From contig NZ_SLYP02000001.1 of the NCBI RefSeq assembly GCF_004341505.2, positions 586,501 through 650,500 on the forward strand: a DNA stretch of 64,000 bases, written 5' to 3'. The position numbers were made by a program, and so were the translations under genes. This stretch comes from Sphingomonas sp. JUb134 (lineage in GTDB: Bacteria > Pseudomonadota > Alphaproteobacteria > Sphingomonadales > Sphingomonadaceae). Shown here piece after piece: positions 10,135 to 19,880 of this stretch (its first letter is position 1; each line of letters starts with the position of its first letter). The notes beneath the pieces were generated by a model. The model was not told the origin of the DNA. It was given only the letters and a program-made list of their open reading frames with translations, and did not search any database.

Positions 10135-11070
10135 TCAGTTGAACAGGCTGGAGACTGAGGCTTCCTCGGCGATGCGGCGGATCGCTTCGGCGATCAGCGG
10201 GGCGATCGTCATGTGGCGGATCTTGGCGGCCCCGGCGATCAGATCGTGGTTGCCGATCGAGTCGGTGATGACGAGCTCGGTGAGCGCCGAATTCTCGACG
10301 CGCGAGACCGCGCCGCCCGACAGCACGCCATGCGTACAATAGGCGACCACGCCCTCGGCCCCCGCCGCCTTCAGCGCGCCGGCGGCGTTGCACAGCGTGC
10401 CGGCCGAGTCGACGATGTCGTCCACCAGCACGCAGAAGCGGCCGCGCACGTCGCCGATGATGTTCATGACTTCCGACTCGCCCGGCTTCTCGCGGCGCTT
10501 GTCGACGATGGCGAGGGGGGCGTTGCCCAGCCGCTTGGCGAGCGCGCGGGCGCGCACCACGCCGCCGACGTCGGGGGAGACGACCATCAGATTGTGCTCG
10601 CCATAGCGGGTGGCGACGTCCGCCGACATGACCGGCGCGGCAAACAGATTGTCGGTCGGGATGTCGAAGAAGCCCTGGATCTGCCCGGCGTGGAGATCGA
10701 CCGACAGGACGCGGTCGGCACCCGCCACCGTCACCAGGTTCGCGACCAGCTTGGCCGAGATCGGCGTGCGCGGGCCGGGCTTCCGGTCCTGGCGCGCATA
10801 GCCGAAATAGGGGAGCACCGCCGTGATCCGCCGTGCCGACGCGCGGCGCAGCGCGTCAATCATGATCAGCAGTTCCATGAGGTTGTCGTTGGCGGGGTAG
10901 GAGGTCGACTGGAGGACGAACACGTCCTCGCCGCGGACATTCTCCAGCACCTCGACGAAGATCTCCTCGTCGGCGAAGCGGCGGACGCTCGCGCGGGTGA
11001 GGGGGATCTCCAGATAGCCTGCGATCGCCTGCGCGAGAGGAAGATTGGAGTTGCCCGCGAGGAGTTTCAT
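10135..11070 (-). CDS. prs: Ribose-phosphate pyrophosphokinase
   Basis: 311 residues. It makes PRPP from ribose 5-phosphate and ATP for nucleotide, histidine and tryptophan synthesis. Start [14 protein letters not shown]. The ATP/ribose-phosphate segments are visible as [41 protein letters not shown] and the PRPP loop [14 protein letters not shown]. The frame extends 14 codons upstream of the chosen ATG, without conservation. It is convergent with the crtZ transcript and divergent from the large secreted protein at 11239. Confidence 0.96.
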   Translation of the reverse strand: MKLLAGNSNLPLAQAIAGYLEIPLTRASVRRFADEEIFVEVLENVRGEDVFVLQSTSYPANDNLMELLIMIDALRRASARRITAVLPYFGYARQDRKPGPRTPISAKLVANLVTVAGADRVLSVDLHAGQIQGFFDIPTDNLFAAPVMSADVATRYGEHNLMVVSPDVGGVVRARALAKRLGNAPLAIVDKRREKPGESEVMNIIGDVRGRFCVLVDDIVDSAGTLCNAAGALKAAGAEGVVAYCTHGVLSGGAVSRVENSALTELVITDSIGNHDLIAGAAKIRHMTIAPLIAEAIRRIAEEASVSSLFN

Positions 11071-11238
11071 GTCCGACTTTCGTTGCCCACCGATGCGGCC
11101 GTCCTTAGGCACCGTGACGGTTTAGTGAAAGAGGGATGCGGGCGCGAGGGGACCAATCTGGTGCCAGCCGTGCCCTAAAATCGACACCGGACGGCGGCAC
11201 GGCAGCGGTGCCGAGGATCATCGGGAGTGGCGTTGCGC

Positions 11239-13593
11239 ATGAGATTCCAGCGGTTCGGAGCGTTTCTGGCGGCGGCGGCGATGGTGCTGCCGGCCGCGGT
11301 GCAGGCCGAAAGCCAGCAGTTCGACCTGCCCGGCCCGGCCCTGCGCATGTCGGTGACCCGCGGCGGCGCGACCCTGCCGATCGCCAAGGTGCCGAGCATC
11401 GCCGCGGGCGACCGCATCCGGATCGCCGCCGAGCTGCCCGAGAGCCAGGGCGTGCGCTACCTGCTGGTCGCGGCCTTCCTGCGCGGCGCCACCAACCCGC
11501 CGCCCAAGCGCTGGTTCTCCAAGGCGGAAAGCTGGGAGCGCAAGAAGGGCAGCCTGGACCTGGAGGTGCCCAAGGGCGCGGAGCAGCTGGTGCTGTTCGT
11601 GGTGCCGGAGACGGGCGGCGGCTTCGACGCGGTGGTGGACACGGTGCAGCGCCAGCCCGGCGCCTTTGTGCGCGCCTCGATCGAGCTTGCCCAGGCCTCG
11701 CGCGACCGGGCGCGGCTGGACCTGTTCCTGGACGGAATCCAGGATGCCGAGCGCAACCGCCCGGCCGAAATCCCGGCCCGCACCGAGCAGCTGACCCGTG
11801 CGCTTTCCATCAAGGTGCGCGACGAGTGCCTGCAGCAGCCGATCGAGCAGCGCGCCGCCTGCATGGGGCAGAGCGAGAACACGCTGCTGCTGACCGACGG
11901 CACCCGCACTTCGCTGGCCGAGACGCTGGTGGGGGCGCCGACGGACCTCGCGCTCCAGATCGCCGCCACGCCCGAGGGCGGATATGGCTATTACAGCCCG
12001 TATATCGGCGTGGTGCGCGACGTGGCGCGGCTGTTCGGCGCGTTCCAGACGACGCGCTTCACCTATATCCCGGCGCTGGCGCAGCTCGACGGCGAGCGTG
12101 CCGGGCTGCTGCTCAACACCGCGCCCTCCTTTGCCAGCCCCAAGTCGGTGATGGTCGTCGGCCTGCCGCCGGTGCGCCCGGTCGATCCGCCGCTGCTGCG
12201 TGCCGGTGCCGACCAGGTGCTGTGCGCGCCGTCGGGCGAGCTGGTGCTGCCGGTGACGGGCGCGCCGCTGGTCTATGCGACCGACTATGCCCACGCCATG
12301 GCGCTGCGGGTAAAGGGCCCCAACGGCGCCACCGTGGACCTGCCGGCGCGCGCGGATGCGCTGCGCGGCGGCTATGTGGTCGCGGCCAATCTGCTGGCGG
12401 GGCAGAAGGAGCCGGTCGAGGCGCAGCTGCACGGCAACTGGGGCTTTGCGCCGATGGACGGGCCGAGCTTTCGCCTGCAGCCGCCGAAGGGCGGCTGGCG
12501 CATCGCGGGCGAAGGCGCGGGCGTGGTCGTCGGCCGCGACAATGCGCTGACGCTGGAGGGCGGTGCCGCCGCCTGCGTCTCCCGCCTGTCCCTGCGCGAT
12601 GCGTCGGGGGCGGTGCAGGAGGTGGCGTGGAAGGCCGCGGGCGACGGCAGCATCGCCGCCACCCTGCCGCTCGCCAAGGCCAGGCCCGGCAAGATGACGC
12701 TGCTGGTCGAGCAGCAGGGCGTCGCCCAGCCGGAGAGCATCGCGATCGCGGCGCTGGCCGAGGCGAGCCGAATCGACCGCCTGCGCTTCCACGCCGGCGA
12801 TGCCGAGGCGACGCTCTATGGCGCGCGGCTGGAGAAGGTGACGCGCCTGACCATCGGCGATGCGGTGTTCGAGCCCGCCGACCTTGGCCGCGAGGGCAAG
12901 GCCGACCGGCTGGTGCTGCGCGCGGCGGCCCCGGTGGCGGCGCCGGCGGCGGGCCAGCCGTTCCAGGCAAAGGCGGTGCTGGCGGATGGGCGCAGCCTGT
13001 CGATCGACGGCACGGTGGAGGCGCAGCGGCCGATGGCGGCGGTGGTGAGCCGCACCGTCGCGCGCGGCGCCGGCGAGGGGCTGGCGATCCGCATCGAGGG
13101 CGACACGGTGCTCCCCAACGACGCGCGGCTGACCTTTGCGCTGAAGGGGCAGGGCTCGACCCGCTTTGCCGGCACCGAGCGGGTGGAGGTCGCGACCGAG
13201 GACGGCCGCGCGACCACGCTGCTGCCCGTGAAGCTCCAGGACGCGACGATCGCGATCGCGAGCATCGCCCCGGCCGAGGCGCTGGGCGGCTCCGCCTATG
13301 GCCCGCTGCGCTATCGCGTGGTGCAGGGCGATGCGGCCGGCCCGTGGGCATCGCTCGGCACGCTGGTGCGGCTGCCGCGGATCGCGGGCGTGGCCTGCGC
13401 CGACGGGCAGGAGCGCTGCACCCTGACCGGCAGCGACCTGTTCCTGCTGGACGCCGTGGCGAGCGACCGCGGCTTCGCCCAGCCGGTGCGCGTGCCGGAA
13501 GGGTTCACCGGCACGAGCCTGGCGGTGCCCAAGGGCACGCCGCTGTACCTGCGCCTGCGGGATGACCGCGCGGCGGTGGGGAGTGTGGGGTGA
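11239..13593 (+). CDS. Large exported protein of unknown function
   Basis: About 784 residues from the ATG at 11239 (a GTG four codons earlier is an alternative). MRFQRFGAFLAAAAMVLPAAVQAES is a Sec signal peptide ending AQA, so the protein is periplasmic or outer-membrane associated. There are only a few cysteines (VRDECLQQPIEQRAACM, ADGQERC). The body alternates beta-rich segments and is poor in predicted helix; no catalytic motif, lipobox or C-terminal beta-barrel signature was seen. One tract is Gly/Tyr rich (ATPEGGYGYYSPYIGVVRDVARLF). I do not recognise a family. It is divergent from prs, with about 170 bp between starts. Confidence 0.7.
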   Translation: MRFQRFGAFLAAAAMVLPAAVQAESQQFDLPGPALRMSVTRGGATLPIAKVPSIAAGDRIRIAAELPESQGVRYLLVAAFLRGATNPPPKRWFSKAESWERKKGSLDLEVPKGAEQLVLFVVPETGGGFDAVVDTVQRQPGAFVRASIELAQASRDRARLDLFLDGIQDAERNRPAEIPARTEQLTRALSIKVRDECLQQPIEQRAACMGQSENTLLLTDGTRTSLAETLVGAPTDLALQIAATPEGGYGYYSPYIGVVRDVARLFGAFQTTRFTYIPALAQLDGERAGLLLNTAPSFASPKSVMVVGLPPVRPVDPPLLRAGADQVLCAPSGELVLPVTGAPLVYATDYAHAMALRVKGPNGATVDLPARADALRGGYVVAANLLAGQKEPVEAQLHGNWGFAPMDGPSFRLQPPKGGWRIAGEGAGVVVGRDNALTLEGGAAACVSRLSLRDASGAVQEVAWKAAGDGSIAATLPLAKARPGKMTLLVEQQGVAQPESIAIAALAEASRIDRLRFHAGDAEATLYGARLEKVTRLTIGDAVFEPADLGREGKADRLVLRAAAPVAAPAAGQPFQAKAVLADGRSLSIDGTVEAQRPMAAVVSRTVARGAGEGLAIRIEGDTVLPNDARLTFALKGQGSTRFAGTERVEVATEDGRATTLLPVKLQDATIAIASIAPAEALGGSAYGPLRYRVVQGDAAGPWASLGTLVRLPRIAGVACADGQERCTLTGSDLFLLDAVASDRGFAQPVRVPEGFTGTSLAVPKGTPLYLRLRDDRAAVGSVG

Positions 13594-13754
13594 GGGGGCG
13601 GGCTTAAGGGTGTGATCGACGGCTATGCGCCCCTTTTGGTCATAAGGGTGCACCTGGCGATCTCCTGAAAGCGCACAAGATCGCTCATGGGAATCGGAAT
13701 GGGGACGATGACACTCCGTGGACTAGGGGCGGCTTCGAGTTTACAATTATTGAG

Positions 13755-15131
13755 ATGGCTAATGACGGCACTAAGACTCAAGCTGAACTTAAGGTCATCT
13801 CGCTAGACGACCTCAAGGCGCTTGATGTAAACGCCTTACTCGCAGGAAATGAGGGCAGCGATCCCTTCGCTCTGACCAAGCCGCTACGCGAAGCGCGGGC
13901 AGATGCCGAGGAAGCGGGCGATGAAGCGCGGCGCAGAACTCTGAGCCTGCTCCATGATATTCTCGATATCCACTTGAGGGTGCATGACCGCGCCGAGCCG
14001 TTTGGGCCAATGTTCCAGGGGCCGGGAGGGCGTACCTGCACTGCGAGCGATTTTCGCGGCGAGCAAAGCACGATACTTGCCGAATTTGCGGCCACCGTCG
14101 ATCATCCGGTGCTGAGGGCGCGTCTTGCAGACCTTGCCTGGTACAATGATCGCAAGCGCGGTGATGTTGGTAAGCTGGCGGTTGAGGCCTATTGCGAAAT
14201 AATAAAGCGTCGGATTGCCGGTGAGCTGCATCGCACACATGGCGATGACACCCACCTTCTCGACATGGCCGACATCGCCACACGCATGATGAGTGTGGCA
14301 GCGCGAGTCCACAAGATCAGCGCCCTACCTTCCTCCATAATCGAACTTCTCGACACACTCTTTTGCGCGTGCGTTGAGGCGCACTCCTATGTTGCCTTCT
14401 GCCATGTCGCCGACATTGCACTGGGCTACGATATTTTCGGGTGGGAGAAGATACTGCAGGGTGCGGAAGCGATCGTCTCCGATACTGGAGATCGAGACTA
14501 TCCGATGGCCGTTCAAGGCGTTTGGAAGCTCGCCGAGCGCGGCTATGCGAAGCTTGATGACAAGGGCAATCAGAAGCGCGCGCAGGATGCCATTGTCGAG
14601 CAAGATCTTAAAATGCGCTCTCAGGTCGCACAAGCCTCGGCTGAAGCGCATTGGGTGCGGGTGGCGATCGATAAGCTACGGCGGTTTGGCGGCAACAAGG
14701 AGCGCATTGCAGAGCTGCGGAAAGAGTTGCGCGAGCTTGAGGATGCCTCGCTCGATGACTTTGCCGGCATTCCATATCAGTCGGACATATCCGAGCTGGC
14801 AAGCGGCACTGTCGCGCTGTTCAAGACCCTCACTCTACCCGATATTCTGATGCAGTTCGCTTTGTTGAGCCGGCCCCAATCCAAGGAATCGCTCGAACGC
14901 GACGCAGACGAATCTTCCGAGAAATTTATAATGAGTTCGATGTTCGGAGGAAGTCACGCCGATCGCGAGGGCAAAGTCTATGCACAAACCGAGGCCAAGC
15001 CCGATGCTGATGCTGACAAGACCGACTGGTACAAGGCGCAATCGTTACTAGCTTGCGAGATACACCGTCAGCAGGTCGTCGGTGGCTTGATCGATCCCGC
15101 GCGACGATTTGTCATGAGTACCTTCCCGCTA
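13755..15131 (+). pseudogene. DUF4209-like protein, N-terminal part (broken by nested IS)
   Basis: Codons 1-459 of a gene whose other part is at 18498-18983. It starts MANDGTKTQAELKVISLDD and reads through to PFALTK, LLHDILDIHLRVHDRAEPFGPM and YDRKRGD-like helical repeats, ending MSTFPL at the insertion point. The IS630-type element then supplies Val-Thr and a stop, so a truncated 461-residue protein could still be made. Base composition is lower in GC than its neighbours, which suggests transfer. DUF4209 proteins are usually about 600 residues with an RN...HG-type motif near the C-terminus; the identification relies mostly on the second part and is moderately sure. There is no other gene in 13594-13754. 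Confidence 0.8.
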
Positions 15132-16307
15132 GTCACCTGAATCTAAAGTTCGCCGCATAACGTACGGTCTGCGGCTTGGCAGAAGCGCTTTACGGAGGCG
15201 AGTATCTCGTCGGCGGACTTGGTCCATCGGTAGGGCTTCGGGTTCTCGTTGTGGCGCTCGATGAAGGCACGGATGTCCTGCTCGAGCTGATTGGTGGAGG
15301 TATGGACGCCGCGGCGCAGTTGCTTGCGGGTAAGTTCGGCAAACCAGCGCTCGACCTGGTTGATCCACGAAGCCGAAGTCGGCGTGAAATGCACATGATA
15401 GTGCGGCCTGCGGGCGAGCCAGGCCCGGACGAGCGCGGTTTTGTGGGTCGCGTAATTGTCCATGATGATGTGGACATCGAGATCGGGCGGCACCTGGGCG
15501 TCGATCTGCTTAAGGAAGTCCAGAAACTCGGCGGCGCGATGACGCTTGTAGCATTTGCCGATCACGAACCCCGAAGCGATGTCGAGCGCTGCGAACAGCG
15601 AGGTCGTGCCGTGACGGACGTAACTGTGAGTGCGCCGCTCGGGTACTCCTGGCATCATCGGCAGGACCGGCTGCTCTCGATCGAGCGCCTGGATCTGGCT
15701 CTTCTCGTCGACGCTGAGCACCAACGCGCGGTTAGGCGGGGAGAGATAGAGCCCGACAATGTCGCGGACCTTTTCCACGAACAGGGGATCGCTCGACAGC
15801 TTGAACGTCTCCGACCGATGCGGTTGCAGCCCAAAGGCCGACCAGATGCGCCGGATCGTCGTGTGGGAGAAGCCGGTCGCACCCGCCATCGAGCGTATCG
15901 ACCAGTGGGTCGCGTCAGTTGGCGTGGAGCGGAGTGTGCGCTCGATCACGGCAGCAACCTGATCATCGTCGATCGTTCTCGGTCGTCCGGGCCGAGCCTC
16001 GTCCATCAGTCCCTCAACTCGGTCCTTCAGGAAGCGCCGTCGCCACTTACCGACTGTGTGCTCGTGCACGCCCAACTCAGCAGCGACAACCTTGCTCTGA
16101 ATACCGTCCGCACAGCGAAGGATAATACGGCACCGCTCCGACATCGAGCGAGACACCCGCCGCCGGCGAACCTGCCGCTCCAGATAGTCCCGCTCCTCCG
16201 CCTCCAACACCAGAGGCATCGTCGGTCGGCCGCCCGCGTTCGCCATGCCAAGCTCCTCATCAGCGGAGCCAGCATACAATGCGACTTACTTCAGTTCCAG
16301 GTGACTA
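15130..16307. mobile_element. IS630-family insertion sequence, copy 1
   Basis: The element (15132-16305) is flanked by TA at 15130-15131 and 16306-16307, the duplicated TA target typical of IS630/Tc1. Ends are imperfect inverted repeats: gtcacctgaatctaaagt at the left and, inverted, gtcacctggaactgaagt at the right. It carries one transposase gene. A copy at 33220-34397 has identical translations in every frame examined, so the two are practically identical and transposition is recent. Confidence 0.93.
15143..16246 (-). CDS. IS630-family transposase, copy 1
   Basis: 367 residues from the ATG at 16244-16246, which has GAGGAG upstream; an in-frame ATG at 16279 is possible. The N-terminal half is a helix-turn-helix module (MSERCRIILRCADGIQSKVVAAELGVHEHTVGKWRRRF, then a second HTH near TGFSHTTIRRIW). 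The DDE catalytic triad is visible: Asp in LSVDEKSQIQ, Asp in IIMDNYATHKT, Glu in NQVERWFAELTRK. All are intact, so it should be active. Confidence 0.93.
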   Translation of the reverse strand: MANAGGRPTMPLVLEAEERDYLERQVRRRRVSRSMSERCRIILRCADGIQSKVVAAELGVHEHTVGKWRRRFLKDRVEGLMDEARPGRPRTIDDDQVAAVIERTLRSTPTDATHWSIRSMAGATGFSHTTIRRIWSAFGLQPHRSETFKLSSDPLFVEKVRDIVGLYLSPPNRALVLSVDEKSQIQALDREQPVLPMMPGVPERRTHSYVRHGTTSLFAALDIASGFVIGKCYKRHRAAEFLDFLKQIDAQVPPDLDVHIIMDNYATHKTALVRAWLARRPHYHVHFTPTSASWINQVERWFAELTRKQLRRGVHTSTNQLEQDIRAFIERHNENPKPYRWTKSADEILASVKRFCQAADRTLCGEL

Positions 16308-16324
16308 GGGTCAGGACTCGTTGA

Positions 16325-16756
16325 TCACAGCCAGAAGATGACGGTGGCAGCGAGGGCGATTGCGGAGAAGAAGGCGGTGGGGCAGCGGTCGTAGCGGGTA
16401 GCGACCCGGCGCCAGTCCTTGAGGCGGCCGAACATGATCTCGATGCGGCTGCGACGCCGATAGCGGCGCTTGTCGTACCGGATCGGTTCGTTGCGCGACC
16501 TGCGGCCTGGGATGCAGGGTTGGATGCCTTTAGCCTGGAGGGCGTCCCTGAACCAGTCGGCGTCGTAGCCGCGATCACCAAGCAGCCACTGCGCCTTCGG
16601 CATGTCATCGAGTAGCGCTGCCGCGCCGGTGTAGTCGCTGACCTGGCCCGCGGTCATGAAGAAGCTCAAGGGGCGCCCGTTCGCATCGGCGATGGCGTGA
16701 AGCTTGGTGTTCATGCCGCCTTTGGTGCGGCCGATCAGGCGGCCAAGATCCCCTTT
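16325..16756 (-). pseudogene. IS5-family transposase, C-terminal half
   Basis: Encodes the distal part of an IS427-type transposase: GDLGRLIGRTKGGMNTKLHAI, then LLGDRGYDADWF (second catalytic Asp) and RYRRRSRIEIMFGRLKDWRR (catalytic Glu). It is normally reached by frameshifting from the upstream frame at an A-rich slippery site, and that site is exactly where the IS110-type element is inserted, so the halves are now separated by about 1.35 kb and no fusion protein can form. Confidence 0.85.
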
Positions 16757-18107
16757 ATGGATGGCTCGCCCCTTATCTGAACCGTTGTTGCTTCACGACA
16801 GCGGGTCGTTTGCGGAAGGAGCGAAGGTCATGGACATTTCTGTGCTCGGGATCGATCTTGGCAAGAACAGCTGCAGCGTGGTTGGGCTGGACGCAATTGG
16901 CAAGGTTGTCGTCCGCCGACGAATGCGGCGCGAGACAGTCATCACCTACGCGGCGACCTTGCCGGCCTGCGTTGTGGCGATGGAGGCCTGCTGCGGTGCG
17001 CATCACATGGGACGTGCCTTGGCGCGACAAGGCCATGCGGTACGATTGATGTCGCCGGAATACGTCCGCCCTTACGTCAAGGCGCAGAAAAACGATGATC
17101 GTGATGCCGAGGCGATCGCCGAGGCGGCGACACGGCCGACTATGCGGTTTGTCGAGCTAAAGACCGAGGAGCAACTCGACATGCAGACGCTCCATCGTAT
17201 CCGTGACCAGCTTGTCGGAGACCGCACCTCCCTGATGAACCAGATCAGGAGCCTCCTCCTCGAACGCGGTTACATCGTCCCACAGGGGCGTGCAAAGCTT
17301 GCCCTTCGGCTGGGTGAGATGCTGGATGGTGACGAACCGGTACTCGGCTCCCGCATTCACCGGCTGGTGAGCGACATGCGCCTGCGCTGGAGCGCGCTCG
17401 ACGAACGGATCGCAGATCTCGATGCCGAGTTCACCGATGCGGCTCGGGCGGATGAACGGACACGGCGATTGCTGACCATTCCCGGCATCGGTGCGCTTAA
17501 TGCCACTGCGCTGGTGGCAGCGATCGGGGATGCCCGGACCTTCGGGCGCGGGCGCGACCTTGCCGCATGGCTGGGCTTGGTGCCGCGGCAGGCAACGACC
17601 GGAGGCAAGCCGCGGTTGCTCGGTATCACCAAACGTGGGAGCCGTTACCTGCGCAAGAACCTGATCCAAGGTGCGCGTGCGTCCCTGCCGGTCATGAGCA
17701 AGAGCGATACGCGACTTGGCGCCTGGCTGCGCGGTCTCCTCTCACGTTCTCATCACAACACCGTCGTGGTGGCATTGGCCGCCAAGATGGCGCGTATCGT
17801 GTGGGCGCTGCTGCGACACGAGCGCACCTACGATCCGGTTGCACAAGCAGCCTGAACAAGCTCGGCCGGCGCGCCTTGCGCCAGCTAAATGATGTCTGCG
17901 GGAGGTGAGTGAAAGATGGCCTGACAGTCGACCGGTGTCCCGGAACCCTATGGCTAAAAATGGCACTCGATGCCGGCCCCTTTATGAGGACCAGGACGCG
18001 CGGATCTCCATCTTGGCCAACAACCTCGTGTTGGAAGGCCGGATACGTTTTCGCAGACTGCTCAGAACATCAGACACAAACCGCTTGCCGACGGGGCGAG
18101 CCATACG
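16757..18107. mobile_element. IS110-family (IS1111-like) insertion sequence
   Basis: Contains one transposase and a perfect 12-bp subterminal inverted repeat, atggctcgcccc at 16761-16772 and its complement at 18093-18104, each a few bases inside the ends. Subterminal inverted repeats and the lack of a clear target duplication are features of the IS1111 group. Boundaries are set by where the IS5 transposase reading resumes (GTTAAAA on one side, AAAGGGG on the other) and are uncertain by a few bases in the A tract. Confidence 0.82.
16830..17855 (+). CDS. IS110-family DEDD transposase
   Basis: 341 residues from the ATG at 16830. The N-terminal RuvC-like DEDD domain shows LGIDLGKNSCSV (Asp), VAMEACCGAHHMGR (Glu) and VKAQKNDDRDAEAIAEAA (Asp pair). 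The C-terminal Transposase_20 domain has the helix-hairpin-helix LLTIPGIGALNATALVAAIGDA and the conserved AWLGLVPRQATTGGKPRLLGI with the catalytic-type serine nearby in TKRGSRYLRKNL. It is full length and intact. About 250 bp of element DNA follows its stop with nothing recognisable. Confidence 0.92.
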   Translation: MDISVLGIDLGKNSCSVVGLDAIGKVVVRRRMRRETVITYAATLPACVVAMEACCGAHHMGRALARQGHAVRLMSPEYVRPYVKAQKNDDRDAEAIAEAATRPTMRFVELKTEEQLDMQTLHRIRDQLVGDRTSLMNQIRSLLLERGYIVPQGRAKLALRLGEMLDGDEPVLGSRIHRLVSDMRLRWSALDERIADLDAEFTDAARADERTRRLLTIPGIGALNATALVAAIGDARTFGRGRDLAAWLGLVPRQATTGGKPRLLGITKRGSRYLRKNLIQGARASLPVMSKSDTRLGAWLRGLLSRSHHNTVVVALAAKMARIVWALLRHERTYDPVAQAA

Positions 18108-18435
18108 TTTTAACCCGCAGGCTCGATGCCGTGCGGTGAGCCTTCAGGTAGGTTGCGTCGATCATGACCGTCTGCGGCTCGGCGCCGGCTGCAGCCAGAC
18201 CTTCCATCATTCGCGTGAACACACCGGCCTCGCCCCAACGCTTCCACCGATTGTACAGCGTCTTGTGCGGGCCGTACTCGCCGGGTGCATCTCGCCAGCG
18301 CAGCCCGTTGCGATTGACGAATACGATGCCACTCAGCACCCGCCGATCGTCTACCCTCGGCCTCCCGTGGCTCTTGGGAAAGAACGGCCGCAGCCGCTCC
18401 ATCTGCTCGTTCGTCAGCCAAAACAGGTCACTCAT
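18108..18435 (-). pseudogene. IS5-family transposase, N-terminal half
   Basis: Starts MSDLFWLTNEQMERLRPFFP, the typical IS427-type N-terminus, and continues through NGLRWRDAPGEYGPHKTLYNRWKRW and the first catalytic Asp in MIDATYLKAHRTASSLRVK. After this Lys the reading enters the IS110-type element and stops after about nine foreign residues. It completes the fragment at 16325-16756. Confidence 0.85.
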
Positions 18436-18497
18436 CCCGGTCTCCTTGCGGAGCCTGAATCAGATCGCGACGCTCACATCAATGGGTCCTGACCCTA

Positions 18498-18983
18498 GAG
18501 CAGCGGCATTTCCTACCGATCGTCTATAACAGCCCGTTCGTGGAAAACGGCTATCACCACACATTCTCGCTTGGCTTCGCGCGGATGTTCGAAGGCGATT
18601 TTATATCCGCGGCGAATATCCTCATTCCCCAGCTTGAAAACGCCATTCGCTATGTCCTGAAGAATGCCAATGTGCATAGCGCAAAGATGATGTCTGACCT
18701 CACGCAGGACGATCGATCCTTGAGCGGTCTCCTCGTCCACATGCGCAAAGAGATGGAGGGCGTTTTTGGCGTGGATCTCGTTCACGAGATCGACTTGCTG
18801 TTTAACTACCGCCCCGGTCCTGCCCTTCGCCACGAAGCTGCGCATGGCAAACTCACGGATGGTTTGAGCTTTAGCGCGGATGCAATCTATGCGTGCTGGC
18901 TAATCTATCAAATGACGGTCGCCCCGCTCGTGCCCTATTGGAAAGAGCACATCGCACCGCAAATTGAGCAGTATGCATTTTAG
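18498..18983 (+). pseudogene. DUF4209-like protein, C-terminal part
   Basis: Continues the frame of 13755-15131: the CTA codon at 15129-15131 joins GAG at 18498 and the sequence reads PLEQRHFLPIVYNSPFVENG without a frameshift. The C-terminal 90 residues contain FNYRPGPALRHEAAHGKLTDG, resembling the RN/RH...AHG signature of DUF4209. The restored protein would have about 620 residues. An internal GTG at 18540 could start a 147-residue fragment, but no ribosome-binding site is obvious. Cytoplasmic, helical; function of the family is not established. Confidence 0.8.
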
Positions 18984-19217
18984 GCGGAGACTACCGATCT
19001 CGGTGCTTCGACCAAGATAGGTAAGGCCTGACAGACTGCTTACGCCGCTGTGACTTCAGGAGCAGACCGTCGGCAAACGGCCCAATCATAGCCGCCCGCG
19101 CTCACCACCTGACACCCTCCGCCGCCTTCGCGCGTTCAGCATTGCTTCAATGCCGGTAGGGAACGGCACCGGGTGCCGGTGCGATGGGTCGCTGCCGGCG
19201 GAACGGGTTGGAGAAGG

Positions 19218-19856
19218 ATGCGCATGGGATCGCCACGACGACCGATCGATGTTGCCAGCCGGGACCGGGCGGGCCTGCGGCCGGGGCTTGCCGCGCTTGG
19301 GGCTGCGGTGGGGCTGCTCGCCGGGGTGCCGGCCGTCGCGGGCGACTATGCGACGCGCGAGGTGGGGGCCTGGACGGTGGCGGCGAGCCGGGACGGCAAG
19401 GGCTGCTTCCTGACGCGCGAATATGATCGCGCCGGGCGGACGACACTGCTGCTGGGGCTGGAGGTCGACGGCACCAACCACCTGACGGTGCTCAACGCCA
19501 ACTGGTCGATCAAGCCGAAGGACCGGCTGGAACTCACCTTCCGCCTCGCCAAGGCGAGCTTTCCCAAGCATTTCGCGGTGGGCATGGCCTCTGGCGGGAA
19601 GCAGGGGTTCGTCACCGATTTCGGCGCGAAGTTCCCGGCGCACTTCGCCGCTTCCCCCACGCTGCAGATCTTTCGCGGGAACGTGCCCGTCGAGCGGCTG
19701 AGCCTGGATGGAAGCGGCGCCGCGGTCGCCGAACTGCGCCGCTGCGTCGAGGGCCAGCGCGGCAAGCCCGCGGGCGGTGCGCGCGAAAAGGAACCGTCCA
19801 ACGGGATCCCGATCGACCCCTTCTCGGCAGGAGCCGGACGCAAGGGCAAAAACTAG
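19218..19856 (+). CDS. Exported protein of unknown function
   Basis: 212 residues from the ATG at 19218, which has GGAGAAGG just upstream; the frame opens further upstream without conservation. A long N-terminal region with AALGAAVGLLAGVPAVAGDY looks like a signal peptide cut after AVAG. The mature part includes REVGAWTVAASRDGKGCFLTREYD and LGLEVDGTNHLTVLNANW, with a second Cys in AELRRCVEG that could form a disulfide. The C-terminal 30 residues are Lys/Gly rich and disordered. The gap 18984-19217 before it shows nothing else. Confidence 0.6.
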   Translation: MRMGSPRRPIDVASRDRAGLRPGLAALGAAVGLLAGVPAVAGDYATREVGAWTVAASRDGKGCFLTREYDRAGRTTLLLGLEVDGTNHLTVLNANWSIKPKDRLELTFRLAKASFPKHFAVGMASGGKQGFVTDFGAKFPAHFAASPTLQIFRGNVPVERLSLDGSGAAVAELRRCVEGQRGKPAGGAREKEPSNGIPIDPFSAGAGRKGKN

Positions 19857-19880
19857 CCGCGATCTTGGTTGTGATGTGCA

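Larger units (their letters stand above)
16309..18494. mobile_element. IS5-family (IS427-like) element interrupted by an IS110-type element
   Basis: Terminal inverted repeats begin ggtcaggactcgttgat at the left and, inverted, ggtcaggacccattgat at the right. The element was originally flanked by CTAG duplications: the right CTAG is at 18495-18498, and the left one is split by the later IS630 insertion (bases 15129-15131 plus 16308). Its two-frame transposase is cut by the IS110-type element at 16757-18107. It is therefore the oldest of the three insertions at this locus. Confidence 0.88.

Noticed and set aside
11218..13653. An 811-codon minus-strand frame opposite the large exported protein
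   Set aside because: Low-complexity Arg/His/Gln composition; the plus-strand frame has a signal peptide and normal composition.
15176..16324. A 382-codon plus-strand frame antisense to the IS630 transposase
   Set aside because: It is repeated at 33266 only because the whole element is repeated; no family and no start signal.
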